Shown piece by piece: positions 16,543-24,977 of a stretch of DNA of 64,000 nucleotides. The stretch is taken from NCBI GenBank assembly GCA_963795335.1, contig CAWCHI010000015.1, forward strand, positions 1 through 64,000. Direction: 5' to 3'. The notes under the pieces are model-generated. The model was not told where the DNA came from and did not search any database. It saw only the letters and a program-made list of their open reading frames with translations. Position 1 is the first letter of the stretch; every line of letters starts with the position of its first letter. The position numbers and the translations under genes are program-made. This stretch comes from Trebonia sp963795335 (lineage in GTDB: Bacteria > Actinomycetota > Actinomycetes > Streptosporangiales > Streptosporangiaceae).

Positions 16543-16992
16543 GGCTGCCCCAGCCGGCCACCGCCAGCGCAGCCGGCTCAGCAATGAACGCGCGCCTTCA
16601 CCAGCCCCGGGCTCTCGCCTAGAGTAAGCAGGGGCTTTCGATGTAAATGAAAAGTGCCTTTGACCTGGGAGGATAGGGCTTGTCCAGGGTCCCATCCGGT
16701 TCGAGTGGAAGGCATTTTTCAGGTGATGGTCCGCCCGCATCGTCGGCCGGGCCGAAGCCGTCATGTCCGGCTCGACGTCTTTTGGCCGCCGCCCTCTCGG
16801 TGACGCCCGTCTCGTCCGCGAGCAGGGCGAAGCGGCGCGATCCGCGGCCGGGTCCTGCTCATTCCGAAAGACCGTGCCCGGAGCCAGCCGCGGGGCAGCG
16901 AAGCCCGATGCCCCAATTCAGCCCGCGTCGCCCGTTCCAAGGAGAGGCACGTCGCCCTGCACGACATCGGCGTGGGTCTGCACTACCAGTCC
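16543..16992. other. Long intergenic region, no supported gene
   Basis: ORFs of up to 111 codons on both strands show no recognisable domain and conflict with each other. Composition drops toward AT near 16620-16680 (GATGTAAATGAAAAG), which could hold a promoter. Nothing else is evident. Confidence 0.4.
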
Positions 16993-17580
16993 TCAAGGCA
17001 AGTGCAATTGATTGATCATTTGCGCACGAAGTTGTAGCTGCCGAAGTTCGAGTACGATGCGCCCCACGTCTTCCGCTGAGCCGTTTAGCTCAGCCAGGCC
17101 GCCATCAGGGTAAAAGCGCGCGGACATCTCTGGACGATAGGTGCTCCGTGAGCTTGGTGGAAGAATCTTGCCTTGCGTAACGGGCGTGTCGCGGGTCGCA
17201 GGGAGTGACCGGGTCTGGGGTGCCGGCGTCGACGTGCTTGGCCCGATGCCCCGCCTGACCGGCGTGCGGCCGGTCGCGGGGAGCGACTGGCCCCGGGGAG
17301 CGCGAGCCGGCGCGCTAGGCCGAGTGCTTTGCCTGACGGGCGTGTCGCGGGTCACAGGGAGCGACTGATTCCGGAGTACGACGGTCGATGCGGTAGGCCG
17401 AGACGAGTGAACTGGGGCTGTTCGTGGCATTCTGCCGCCCTTTGGGAGCGACTGCGGAACAGAGCGAGTCTGTTGACTAGCGGGCGATGTCCTAGCGAAT
17501 AGTCCGAGCGTGAGAGGAAAAGCAAAGGAAAAAGAGAGCAGATCGAAGTTCACAGACACCGTCCCCCATCGACTGAACAT
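16993..17580 (-). CDS. Unknown secreted or membrane-anchored repeat protein
   Basis: The 195-residue ORF was not recognised. The N-terminus has a hydrophobic stretch (FDLLSFSFAFPLTLGLFART) that could act as a signal sequence or anchor. The middle holds three tandem repeats of 26 residues built on QSLPATRDTPV with basic and proline-rich linkers. The C-terminal 45 residues (ARFYPDGGLAELNGSAEDVG, then RIVLELRQLQLRAQMIN) look like a small folded unit. Basic, proline-rich tandem repeats with a globular tail resemble linkers of secreted or surface proteins. No neighbour shares its orientation closely. The coding claim rests on frame maintenance across the 78-bp repeats. Confidence 0.5.
   Translation of the reverse strand: MFSRWGTVSVNFDLLSFSFAFPLTLGLFARTSPASQQTRSVPQSLPKGGRMPRTAPVHSSRPTASTVVLRNQSLPVTRDTPVRQSTRPSAPARAPRGQSLPATGRTPVRRGIGPSTSTPAPQTRSLPATRDTPVTQGKILPPSSRSTYRPEMSARFYPDGGLAELNGSAEDVGRIVLELRQLQLRAQMINQLHLP
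17157..17390. repeat. Three tandem 78-bp repeats
   Basis: GGCGTGTCGCGGGTC-type words recur at 17183, 17261 and 17339, exactly 78 bp apart. Each is followed by GGGAGTGAC or GGGAGCGACTG. The period is a multiple of three, and on the minus strand it encodes the 26-residue repeat of the protein at 16993-17580. Confidence 0.85.
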
Positions 17581-17674
17581 CGCGTAGCGCTTCTTCTAGC
17601 CTCTACCCTTTCCCACGGTTTTAAGCGACGGAAGGTCAGCCACTCCAGCGAGGGCTGGGTCGCTGGCTAGCTTG

Positions 17675-17965
17675 CTATGGATAGCTGCCCACGAGGCGCC
17701 CGGTCGCGGGCGCAGGTGGTTCAGCGCAGCGATCCGCTAGGCCTGAAGTGAACGCCTGGAAGGCGGGAAGGGCCTCAAGCGGGTTGGCGTCCGAGTCGAA
17801 GACGGCCACGTGCACGAAGGTGGTCTCATCCACTCGGAGTGCGGAGTAGCGGATTCCGCCGGGCCGTACTGTCGCCAATCCTGCGAATACGGCTTTGATC
17901 AGTTGCTCGTTTTCGTCGGCGGCGTCTGGGCGGGTGCGATACCGCACCACCACGGCGCGGCTCAT
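17675..17965 (-). CDS. Small ABM-like (dimeric alpha/beta barrel) protein
   Basis: The 96 residues read SRAVVVRYRTRPDAADENEQ, LIKAVFAGLATVRPGGIRYS, VDETTFVHVAVFDSDANPLE and FQAFTSGLADRCAEPP. The fold pattern (strand with VRYRTRPD, helix with ENE-LI, strand TFVHVA) is that of the antibiotic-biosynthesis-monooxygenase/ferredoxin-like family, here a common actinobacterial hypothetical form. There is no catalytic assignment. Its start overlaps the end of the ArsR-type gene upstream (ATGA at 17962-17965), so it is probably co-transcribed with it. Confidence 0.7.
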   Translation of the reverse strand: MSRAVVVRYRTRPDAADENEQLIKAVFAGLATVRPGGIRYSALRVDETTFVHVAVFDSDANPLEALPAFQAFTSGLADRCAEPPAPATGRLVGSYP

Positions 17966-18613
17966 AGCCCGGCTCTCATCTTGTTGTTCCGGGCGTCGTG
18001 GGTGACCTCAGCCAGCTGCCATGGGCCGTCTTTCGAGCCTGCGGGCATTGGTGCCCTCCTTTTCTCAGTGTCGGCGTTCGCCGCGTGGAATTGCGGGAGA
18101 AGGGTCTGCCATCCGGCCTGGTGCTGGCCGCGCCCCTCTCAGGCTGTACGGCTCAGACGCTCCCAGCCGTGATACTCGATTTCGATGCGGGTCGGTCCGG
18201 AGTCCCTCGCGACGAACCGGATCTTCACCTCGGTCGTGTCCGAGCGGTCTCGCCGCAGCGGCGTTCCCGCCTCCACTTCGACTAGGCCCGGTGTTCGTGG
18301 CCAACAACTGGAACCGCGCGACCGCCTCTCCCCAGACCTGCTCCAGGTACTCACGGACCGCCTCGATCCCGCGCTCTTGGAGGTGGTAGATCCGGCGCGC
18401 CCCGTCAGCTTGCTCCGCGACCATGCCGGCGCCTTTCAGCAGGCGCAGGTGGCGCGAGACGGCGGGCCTGCTGATGGTCATGGCGTTGGCGATCTCCCGG
18501 ACCGGCTTGCTGCCGTCGCTGAGAATGCGCAGGATCTCCCGCCGGTTGGCGTCGCCTAGGGCCTCGAATCCCCGCGCCTCAGCCGGGTTGCCGGAGGCTG
18601 CAACCTGGGCCAT
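17962..18613 (-). CDS. ArsR-type regulator fused to SRPBCC/AHSA1 domain (two frameshifts)
   Basis: From 18613: FEALGDANRREILRILSDGS, then VREIANAMTISRPAVSRHLR with LLKGAGMVAEQADGARRIYH, a clear ArsR winged helix. After about residue 105 the reading moves to another frame giving GTPLRRDRSDTTEVKIRFVA, then PTRIEIEYHGWERL, and in a third frame QAGWQTLLPQFHAAN. These are the strands and last helix of an AHSA1-type SRPBCC domain, a known fusion to ArsR regulators. A strong Shine-Dalgarno (AAAAGGAGGGCACC) and an ATG near 18058 inside the tail could alternatively start a tiny separate peptide. It lies in one cluster with the SRPBCC gene at 18618 and the ABM-like gene. Confidence 0.7.
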
Positions 18614-18617
18614 CCCG

Positions 18618-19043
18618 TCAGCCGCCCGACTCGACCCGTTGCTTGAGCCCGCTCGCGAAGCGCTCGAAGGAAGGGCCCAGGTCAGGCATCGACCGCCAGA
18701 TTAGCGGGAGCAGCAAGCCCGTGTACTCTTCGCGCACGCGGAACTCAACCTGGCCGCTCGCGCCATTAGACACCTCGTAGGTCCGGACGCCGCGGAATAG
18801 GCCGAGCGGCATGCCCCCGCTGAACCTCAGGTGAGCCGGCGGCTCAAACCGCGTGACCTTGACCGGGAATGCCCGGCCCGGCGCCGCCTGCGAGCGGATC
18901 GTAATGGTCTCGCCCATCGCGATCCGGCCCTCGACCGAATCAACGCCCGAATCCCAGCTCGGCCAGCTCGCCCCGTCGCTCAGCACGGCCCATACCGCCT
19001 GCGGGCTGGCCGCTATGGCTGATGTCGCTTCGTAATACCGCAT
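18618..19043 (-). CDS. SRPBCC-family protein
   Basis: The 141 residues start RYYEATSAIAASPQAVWAVL, then SDGASWPSWDSGVDSVEGRI, the standard N-terminal strand and helix of the START/Bet v1-like (polyketide cyclase/dehydrase) fold. They end with a long amphipathic helix PDLGPSFERFASGLKQRVES. It binds a hydrophobic ligand by family analogy; no enzymatic residues are identifiable. It sits 4 bp upstream of the ArsR-SRPBCC gene in the same direction, so the two form an operon and may be jointly autoregulated by the ArsR domain. Confidence 0.85.
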   Translation of the reverse strand: MRYYEATSAIAASPQAVWAVLSDGASWPSWDSGVDSVEGRIAMGETITIRSQAAPGRAFPVKVTRFEPPAHLRFSGGMPLGLFRGVRTYEVSNGASGQVEFRVREEYTGLLLPLIWRSMPDLGPSFERFASGLKQRVESGG

Positions 19044-19228
19044 CGGCTCAACTCCCCAATGGTAACAACTAGGTTACCGTAACACGCAGGTTACCGATGC
19101 GCAACGCAGATGAGGACTGCATCGGCTGCGCGGCGCCACCTGCGCGCAGGGCTCGGAACAGCCATCCCGCAGATGCGGCCCCGGTGCCCCTTGGGCACCG
19201 GGGCCGCCTCGGCTCGCCCTGGTTTCGG

Positions 19229-20371
19229 TCAGAGCTTCGGTGCGGACGTCGGCTCCGTCCACACCCTGGGTTCATGGGCCTTGGCGAAAGCGATCATGTC
19301 GGCCGCCGCCTTCGGCACGCCCGGGACCAGCTGCGCGCTAACGTATACGGTCGTCGAGCTGCCGCCGGGCTGGCACGGGTCCTGGGCCTGGGTCGAGGCT
19401 TTGCCGCAGATCGGGATGCCCGGTACGGGCTTCTGGAACAGGGCCAGGATCTGCCCGTCGGTGGTGTCGATCGCCATCGTCCAGATGCCGAGATGCAGCA
19501 CCGTCCCGGTCCGGCCGAGCGAATCGGTGTACTTGCCCTCAACCGTGACGCCGGGGATCTTCGCCGCGTCTTCCAGGAGTGCCTTACGGAACGCGGGAGA
19601 CAACGGCTCGCTGGTGACCAGGTTCCAGATGCTCTGGAACATAAGGGACGCGTTCGAGTCCATGTTCGCGGTATCTGAACCGAGGGAATCCCCGTCGAGT
19701 CCTTCCAGCAGCGGCCAGAGCTTATCTGGGTCGGTGGGCAACCGGTCCACCTGCGACTCCGTAAGGGACTGGTTCCCGAGCCGGTAGAAGTTGGTGAATC
19801 CGGTGATGATCGGGTAGAGCGAGTGGGCTCCCTGATCGCTGCACCCCCCGCCGACGTTCTCGCCGGCCCCGTCACCGGTGCGCGTCTGCCAGACGTTGGA
19901 CGTGATCGTTCCGCCAGCACAAGTCGCTACCTCCACCGTGTGGAAGTAAGGTTCGCTCCAGTCGATATTCGGCGCCGAGACCGCGCCCGCCTGCTTACCT
20001 ACCGCGGCCGCGGCCGCGTCCAGGACGACGGCGGCCGGGGTGCTAGAGGTCCGGGTGTCGATGGTGTAGCTCACCGAGGAGAGGGTGGCCTCAGCCCCTG
20101 GGCAGGCGGTCGCCTGCGGCCCCGTTTTCGGCGGAGTCGACGACGGCGAGACCAGCGCGGCCGTCACTACCGCGGCCGCCGTAACGGCGACGGCCGTCAT
20201 CGCGGGCCAGTTGCCCCGCCAGCGGGAAGCTGCCTTCCGGTGAGCCGGTGTCTGCTCTGCGCCCGCCTGTGCGATCGCCGCCTCCAGCTTGTGGAGTCCG
20301 TTCCTCAAGCCCTCCTCCGAGATCTCTGGAACCCGGCCGGCTGAGGAGAGCAGGTTGTCTAGGGGATTCAT
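19229..20371 (-). CDS. CU044_5270-type protein, membrane-anchored partner of the adjacent sigma factor
   Basis: The 380-residue protein has a cytoplasmic N-terminus (NPLDNLLSSAGRVPEISEEG), one transmembrane helix (WPAMTAVAVTAAAVVTAALV near residues 56-75) and a large outer domain. This layout and the coupled position (the first four bases overlap the sigma factor stop) define the CU044_5270 family, which occurs next to ECF-like sigma factors in actinobacteria and is assumed to act as an anti-sigma or sensor. The start at 20371 is preceded by GGGAGGCATC. The sensed signal is unknown. No cysteine-based zinc anti-sigma motif is visible. Confidence 0.85.
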   Translation of the reverse strand: MNPLDNLLSSAGRVPEISEEGLRNGLHKLEAAIAQAGAEQTPAHRKAASRWRGNWPAMTAVAVTAAAVVTAALVSPSSTPPKTGPQATACPGAEATLSSVSYTIDTRTSSTPAAVVLDAAAAAVGKQAGAVSAPNIDWSEPYFHTVEVATCAGGTITSNVWQTRTGDGAGENVGGGCSDQGAHSLYPIITGFTNFYRLGNQSLTESQVDRLPTDPDKLWPLLEGLDGDSLGSDTANMDSNASLMFQSIWNLVTSEPLSPAFRKALLEDAAKIPGVTVEGKYTDSLGRTGTVLHLGIWTMAIDTTDGQILALFQKPVPGIPICGKASTQAQDPCQPGGSSTTVYVSAQLVPGVPKAAADMIAFAKAHEPRVWTEPTSAPKL

Positions 20372-20982
20372 GATGCCTCCCGCTTCGCGGGCAAAGTCGT
20401 TACTACGCTGGGGTCGCCCGGCTGGTCCTGAAGTGCTCTGATCACCCGCATGCGCACGCGGTGGAGGCGGCTCCTGGCTACCGTCTGGCTGATATCTAGG
20501 GCCGCGGCCGCCTCGGCGGGCGTCAGCCCTTCCCACGCCACGAGCAGGAGCAGCTCGCGGTCGGAGTCCGACAGGCCGGAGAGTGCCGCCCGGAGCCGTC
20601 CGCGCTCGGCCCAGGCGTCGAGACGGTCATCGACCGCGTCCCAGTCCACCCCGGGATCGCCCGCCACCCCGGGCACTGGCCGCGTCTTCTGGAAGTGCTT
20701 ACGCAGCACATTCAGCGCGATGCCGTACAGCCAGGGCAGCGCGCTGCCGCTGTCGTGTACGACAACCCGCGACGACGTGGACAGGGCGGCGATGAAAACC
20801 TGAGAAGCCAAATCTTCAGCGGCTGCCGGCCCGGCCCGGCGCGCCAGGTACCGGAATACGGCCCGGGCGTGCCGCTCATAGAGCACGCCCATCAGTTCCG
20901 GCTGACGCGGTAGGCGGGCGAGCAACTCACCATCGGAGCATTGATCGCCTGTCATGCCCTGCTTATGCGTCGAGAGCCCCAT
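20368..20982 (-). CDS. ECF-type RNA polymerase sigma factor
   Basis: The 204 residues comprise region 2 (LMGVLYERHARAVFRYLARR, EDLASQVFIAALS, LPWLYGIALNVLRKHFQKTR) and region 4 (LSGLSDSDRELLLLVAWEGL, TPAEAAAALDISQTVARSRL with HRVRMRVIRAL). The order and spacing are those of the sigma-70 ECF family. It overlaps the CU044_5270-type gene by ATGA, so the two are translationally coupled. The regulon cannot be told from the window. A start at the second Met (residue 10) would also fit. Confidence 0.9.
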   Translation of the reverse strand: MGLSTHKQGMTGDQCSDGELLARLPRQPELMGVLYERHARAVFRYLARRAGPAAAEDLASQVFIAALSTSSRVVVHDSGSALPWLYGIALNVLRKHFQKTRPVPGVAGDPGVDWDAVDDRLDAWAERGRLRAALSGLSDSDRELLLLVAWEGLTPAEAAAALDISQTVARSRLHRVRMRVIRALQDQPGDPSVVTTLPAKREAS

Positions 20983-21137
20983 GCGTTGCAGGCTAACTTT
21001 TGGCGTCTATCCCGGCAGCTAGTCGACTACCCGCGCCAAGCAGTCTTGCCGCCGTGCGACAACGGCGACCTTTCGGGTGCCTGACCGGATCTGCCTGGAA
21101 GGGGGCTGCCGCGCCTGCCACGGGGTAGCGAGGGGTC

Positions 21138-21788
21138 ATGACCAAACTGAACGGACAGCAGATCGCCGACGCGGGCCTTGACGGATGGGCCTACCTGATA
21201 GGCGGCCTGCAGACGCGCCTGCACACCAGGAACTTCAGCACCGGGCTTGCAGTGGTCAACGCCATCGGGGCCGCGGCTGAGGAGATGAACCACCATCCCG
21301 ACCTCACCTTGCATTACCCCCACGTAGATGTCCGGCTCAGCAGCCACGACGAGGGCGGGGTGACCGACCGTGACCTCCGGCTGGCCCGCGCCGTCTCCGC
21401 TATCGCCGCCGATGCCGGAGTGACGCTGGACTCCGGCGCCGCGTCCCGGCTCGAGTTCGGGCTCGACAGCCCGGCCCACGCGGCGATCCTGCCGTTCTGG
21501 GCCGCGGTGCTGGCGGTGAAGCCGCCCACCAAGCCCAGCGCTAACGAAGTGGCCGATCCGGCCGACGCCCTGCCGACCCTGTGGTTCCAGCCGTCGGGAA
21601 GCGAGGAGCCGCGTCAGCGCTGGCATCCTGACCTGTGGGTCGAGCCGGCCCAGGTCCAGCCGCGCATCGACGCGGCCATCGCCGCGGGCGGCACGCTGGT
21701 CAGCGACAAGGAGGCGCCGAGCTTCTGGGTGCTCGCCGACCCCGAGGGCAACCGGGTCTGCTTGTGCACATGGCAAGACCGAGGCTGA
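21138..21788 (+). CDS. Fusion of pterin-4a-carbinolamine dehydratase and glyoxalase-like domain
   Basis: Residues 1-90 carry a PCD domain: DGWAYLIGGLQTRLHTRNFS, AVVNAIGAAAEEMNHHPDLT and YPHVDVRLSSHDEGGVTDRD. The N-HHP and SSHDEGGVT-RD motifs include the catalytic histidines of 4a-hydroxytetrahydrobiopterin dehydratases. Residues 105-216 are a VOC (glyoxalase-like) module ending FWVLADPEGNRVCLCTWQD. This two-domain form is common in actinobacteria, where true tetrahydrobiopterin hydroxylation is rare, so its substrate is uncertain. It stands alone, transcribed divergently from the sigma factor gene. Confidence 0.85.
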   Translation: MTKLNGQQIADAGLDGWAYLIGGLQTRLHTRNFSTGLAVVNAIGAAAEEMNHHPDLTLHYPHVDVRLSSHDEGGVTDRDLRLARAVSAIAADAGVTLDSGAASRLEFGLDSPAHAAILPFWAAVLAVKPPTKPSANEVADPADALPTLWFQPSGSEEPRQRWHPDLWVEPAQVQPRIDAAIAAGGTLVSDKEAPSFWVLADPEGNRVCLCTWQDRG

Positions 21789-21943
21789 GCGGGTGTGCCG
21801 GCTGACCGTGACCTAGGGGCGGCCCCGGCGGGGTCAGCGTTGCGGCTGATTCCGGTCGAGGAGATCATCCCGCGGCGGGCGTACGGCCGTGTTAGAGTGT
21901 CACTCTGAGTAACTGAAGTTGCACTCCACCACTGGAGCGATCT

Positions 21944-23632
21944 GTGCCACCGGGCGACGCAGCGGCCGAGGATTGGCCTTGGCGGCGGCCGGGACGGCTA
22001 CGGTATGCGGCGCGCCGGGTTCGCAATTTCGCCCGCCCGCCGGTTGTCGTCTCGCCTCCGCCGCCCGGCATTGTGTGCGAGCGTGACACCCCGGTGGTGA
22101 TGCGCGACGGCATCGTCTTGCGCGCCAACATCTGCCTGCCGCCGGGAGAGGGGCCGTTCCCGGTTCTCATGTCGGCTCACCCTTACGGCAAGGACAAGCT
22201 GCCGTCGCGCAAGGGGCGACGCTCAGTGGTGAGCTTCCAGTACCGGCTGATGAACCAGACGGGCCTGATCGAGCACTCGACGCTGACCGGGTGGGAGGCT
22301 CCCGACCCGGCGTGGTGGGCCGGCCAGGGCTACGCGGTGGTCAACGCCGACTCGCGCGGTGCCGGAACCTCCGAAGGCACCGGTGCCCTCCTGTCTGATC
22401 AGGAGGCCCTCGACTACTGCGACCTGATCGGATGGGCCGCGTCCCGGCCGTGGTGCTCAGGGGCGGTCGGGCTCCTGGGTGTGTCGTACCTGGCGATGTC
22501 GCAGTACAAGGTCGCGGCCTTGAACCCGCCCGGGCTCAAGGCCATCTGCCCGTGGGAGGGAATGACCGACCCGTACCGGGATCTGATGTGCCCTGGCGGT
22601 GTCTACGAGGCTGGCTTCGCGAGCATCTGGACCCGGGCAACGAAACGGGTTGCCCGGTTGGGCGACGACATGGCCGCCGAACGCCGCGCGCGGCCGCTGC
22701 GCGACGAATGGTGGCAGTCGCTGTGCGCCGACCTCAGCAAGATCACCGTGCCCATGCTGGTCTGCGCCAGCTTTTCCGACAACAACCTGCACAGCCGCGG
22801 ATCGTTCCGCGCCTTCCAGGAGGCCGGCTCGAACGATCGTTTCGCCTACACGCACCGAGGCGGCAAGTGGCAGACCTTTTACAGCCCCGGGGCCAAGCAG
22901 GCTCAGCTGGCGTTTTTCGACCGCTACTTGCGGGGTGCGGAGGCCGACCCGGGACCAAGGGTACGGCTGGAGGTCCGGGAGAGCCGAGACCGCATCGCCG
23001 CTGTGCGAACCGAGCAAGACTGGCCGCTGGCCCGCACGCAGTGGCAACCGCTGTTCCTCGCAGCTGACGGTGCGCTGTCGGCTGTCGCGCCTCAGCGTGA
23101 GGGAGCGGCGACGTTTCACACTCGCCGCCATGCGGTGGCGTTCAGCCACACTTTCACCGAGGACACCGAGCTAACCGGGCCGATGGCAGCGCGCCTGTGG
23201 GTTGAGATCGATCGCGGCAGTGACCTCAGCATCTTCGCCGGGATCGAAAAATGGCGCGGCGACCGGTGGGTCGGCTTCGAAGGTTCCTACGGGTACGGCC
23301 GCGACCGGGTCGCCACCGGCTGGCAGCGCGCCGCGCTGCGTGAACTCGACCGCCAGCGGTCAACCGAGGCGCAGCCCGTCCATACCTTCCGTACCTTGCA
23401 GCTACTGCGGCCCGGTGAGATCGTCCCGGTCGAAGTGGCCCTCGGGCCCTCGTCGACTCTCTTCCGCGCGGGCGAGTCACTACGCCTGGTGGTGGCCGGG
23501 CGCTGGCTGGCGCCGCGTAACCCGTTCACGGGGCAGTTCCCGGCCGCCTACCGGCGCACGAAGCCGGCGAACTGCACGGTGCACTGGGGCCCTCTCCAGC
23601 CCGCCAGACTTCTTATCCCCCGCATCCCCTGA
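21944..23632 (+). CDS. CocE/NonD-family hydrolase (X-Pro dipeptidyl-peptidase S15 type)
   Basis: The 562-residue protein has VVMRDGIVLRANICLPPGEG, then VNADSRGAGTSEGTGALLS, AVGLLGVSYLAMSQYKVAAL with the nucleophilic serine in GVSY, and PMLVCASFSDNNLHSRGSFR near the acid residue. Next, YTHRGGKWQTFYSPGAKQAQ lies where the catalytic histidine sits. The C-terminal half (FSHTFTEDTELTGPMAARLW onward) is the jelly-roll domain of the family. Members are serine esterases or acyl hydrolases, e.g. cocaine esterase and glutaryl-7-ACA acylase. The annotated GTG start at 21944 lacks a clear RBS. It appears monocistronic. Confidence 0.9.
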   Translation: MPPGDAAAEDWPWRRPGRLRYAARRVRNFARPPVVVSPPPPGIVCERDTPVVMRDGIVLRANICLPPGEGPFPVLMSAHPYGKDKLPSRKGRRSVVSFQYRLMNQTGLIEHSTLTGWEAPDPAWWAGQGYAVVNADSRGAGTSEGTGALLSDQEALDYCDLIGWAASRPWCSGAVGLLGVSYLAMSQYKVAALNPPGLKAICPWEGMTDPYRDLMCPGGVYEAGFASIWTRATKRVARLGDDMAAERRARPLRDEWWQSLCADLSKITVPMLVCASFSDNNLHSRGSFRAFQEAGSNDRFAYTHRGGKWQTFYSPGAKQAQLAFFDRYLRGAEADPGPRVRLEVRESRDRIAAVRTEQDWPLARTQWQPLFLAADGALSAVAPQREGAATFHTRRHAVAFSHTFTEDTELTGPMAARLWVEIDRGSDLSIFAGIEKWRGDRWVGFEGSYGYGRDRVATGWQRAALRELDRQRSTEAQPVHTFRTLQLLRPGEIVPVEVALGPSSTLFRAGESLRLVVAGRWLAPRNPFTGQFPAAYRRTKPANCTVHWGPLQPARLLIPRIP

Positions 23633-23690
23633 GGGAGATTCTGGCCGAGGGCCTGGAGGCGGTGCCGCGACAGGAACCAGAGGCTGGCGT

Positions 23691-24263
23691 TTAGCGGACG
23701 ATGCGCAGCGCGATCTTGCGGTTGCCGCCGTTCTGCTTGACCAGGGCGAACCACAGTGGCAGGAGGGCGTCGACGGTCGCCGTCGCGGATGTGTCGCCGA
23801 GGTAGGCCGGCTCGAGGCCGATGGCGCGGATGAGTTCCTCGGCCACCGCCCGCGCTTCCGGGTCGGCGGCGAAGAAGAGGTTCGTGCCGGGCAGCGGCTC
23901 GGCGAAGTTCTCCCAGCCAAGTGTGCTGAACGCGCGGACGTACCGGGCCGTCGGTGCGGCGGCCGCGATCAGTTCCCGGCTGTCTGGCTGCGGCGCGCCC
24001 ATCCGGTTGACCGCGTCGATCACTACCTTGCCCGCGAGCGCCGGGCCGTGCTCGTTCAGGACGTCCGGCACGGCCGGGCCGGGAACGGCCAGCACGACCA
24101 CGTCGGCGTCTTCCAGCGCGTCGCCGATGCTCCGAACCGGTGCCCCGCCTGGGCCCTCACCGGAACCGCCCCGGGCTCCGTAGACCACGTCGTGCCCGGC
24201 GGCGTGCCATTTGCCGCCCAGCGTTCCGCCGATGCTGCCCTTGCCGATCACCGCTATCTTCAT
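23691..24263 (-). CDS. NADPH-dependent F420 reductase-like protein
   Basis: The 190-residue protein starts KIAVIGKGSIGGTLGGKWHA, an NAD(P)-binding Rossmann motif (G-x-G-x2-G). It goes on with DVVYGARGGSGEGP, DADVVVLAVPGPAVPDVL, GKVVIDAVNRMGAP and RYVRAFSTLGWENFAEPL. These segments match the Fno-like/NADP oxidoreductase coenzyme F420-dependent family. It lacks the C-terminal helical part of ketol-acid reductoisomerase relatives. The start ATG at 24263 gives the whole Rossmann motif; an upstream extension to 24398 would be unusual sequence. It may support F420-dependent enzymes such as the one at 31356. Confidence 0.85.
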   Translation of the reverse strand: MKIAVIGKGSIGGTLGGKWHAAGHDVVYGARGGSGEGPGGAPVRSIGDALEDADVVVLAVPGPAVPDVLNEHGPALAGKVVIDAVNRMGAPQPDSRELIAAAAPTARYVRAFSTLGWENFAEPLPGTNLFFAADPEARAVAEELIRAIGLEPAYLGDTSATATVDALLPLWFALVKQNGGNRKIALRIVR

Positions 24264-24426
24264 GCCCGTCAGTAACCGGTGTGACGCCCGTCTCATTCCC
24301 CTGCGCGAGCGGCGGCCCAGGTCGCAGGCGACGGGTCGCTCATGCGGCCAACACCGTGCCGGTGGTCCGGCGCAGTGGCGTCGACCGCTCCCCCTCACGG
24401 ACGGCGGCGGGCGTTACTGTGGCGGC

Positions 24427-24948
24427 ATGAGGTCGCTGGGGGATCTGATCAAGGCCGTGTCCGACATGCTGACGGGCGGCCGCCCCCGGGAACAGGCGCG
24501 GCCGTCCCGTACGGATGCGGACGTCTCGCCGGGCGAGTCCGGGCCGGACGCCACCGTGGAGGTCGACCCTCGGCGCATCGGGCCGGTGCGGATGGGCTAC
24601 TCGCCCGCGACGGACGGGGCCCCGGATCCCGGCGAGATCATCTGGACCTGGGTGCCGTTCGAGGAGAACGACGGGCGGGGCAAGGACCGGCCGGTGCTTG
24701 TGGTGGCCGCCGAGGCGGCCGGGACCTATCTGGCCGTGCAGCTGACCAGCAAGAACCACGACGGCGAGGCCGACTTCGAGCCAATCGGCACGGGCGGGTG
24801 GGACGGCGAGCACCGGCCGTCGTGGGTCGACCTGGACCGGGCGATCCGGGTCCACGAGGCCGGAATGCGCCGGGAAGCGGCAAGCCTGCCGCACGACACG
24901 TTCGAGCGGGTCCGGGACCGGCTGCAGCAGCGTTACGGCTGGCACTAG
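24427..24948 (+). CDS. PemK/MazF-like protein
   Basis: The 173 residues begin with a charged, non-conserved N-terminus and then VRMGYSPATDGAPDPGEIIW, TWVPFEENDGRGKDRPVLVV, AVQLTSKNHDGEADFEPIGT and SWVDLDRAIRVHEAGMRREA. The motif E-W-VPFEE-DGRGKDRPVLV occurs in PemK/MazF-like actinobacterial proteins of this length. MazF toxins cut mRNA, but no antitoxin gene is adjacent on either side, and the N-terminal extension is atypical. It is therefore either an orphan or a protein that has lost toxicity. Start ATG 24427. Confidence 0.7.
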   Translation: MRSLGDLIKAVSDMLTGGRPREQARPSRTDADVSPGESGPDATVEVDPRRIGPVRMGYSPATDGAPDPGEIIWTWVPFEENDGRGKDRPVLVVAAEAAGTYLAVQLTSKNHDGEADFEPIGTGGWDGEHRPSWVDLDRAIRVHEAGMRREAASLPHDTFERVRDRLQQRYGWH

Positions 24949-24977
24949 CCCGAGGGCTGGCCGTAACGTGAGGTGCC

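Noticed and set aside
16680..17015. Possible transposase or regulator ORFs in the 16.5-17 kb gap
   Set aside because: No DDE/HTH motifs, no terminal inverted repeats and no target duplication could be seen.
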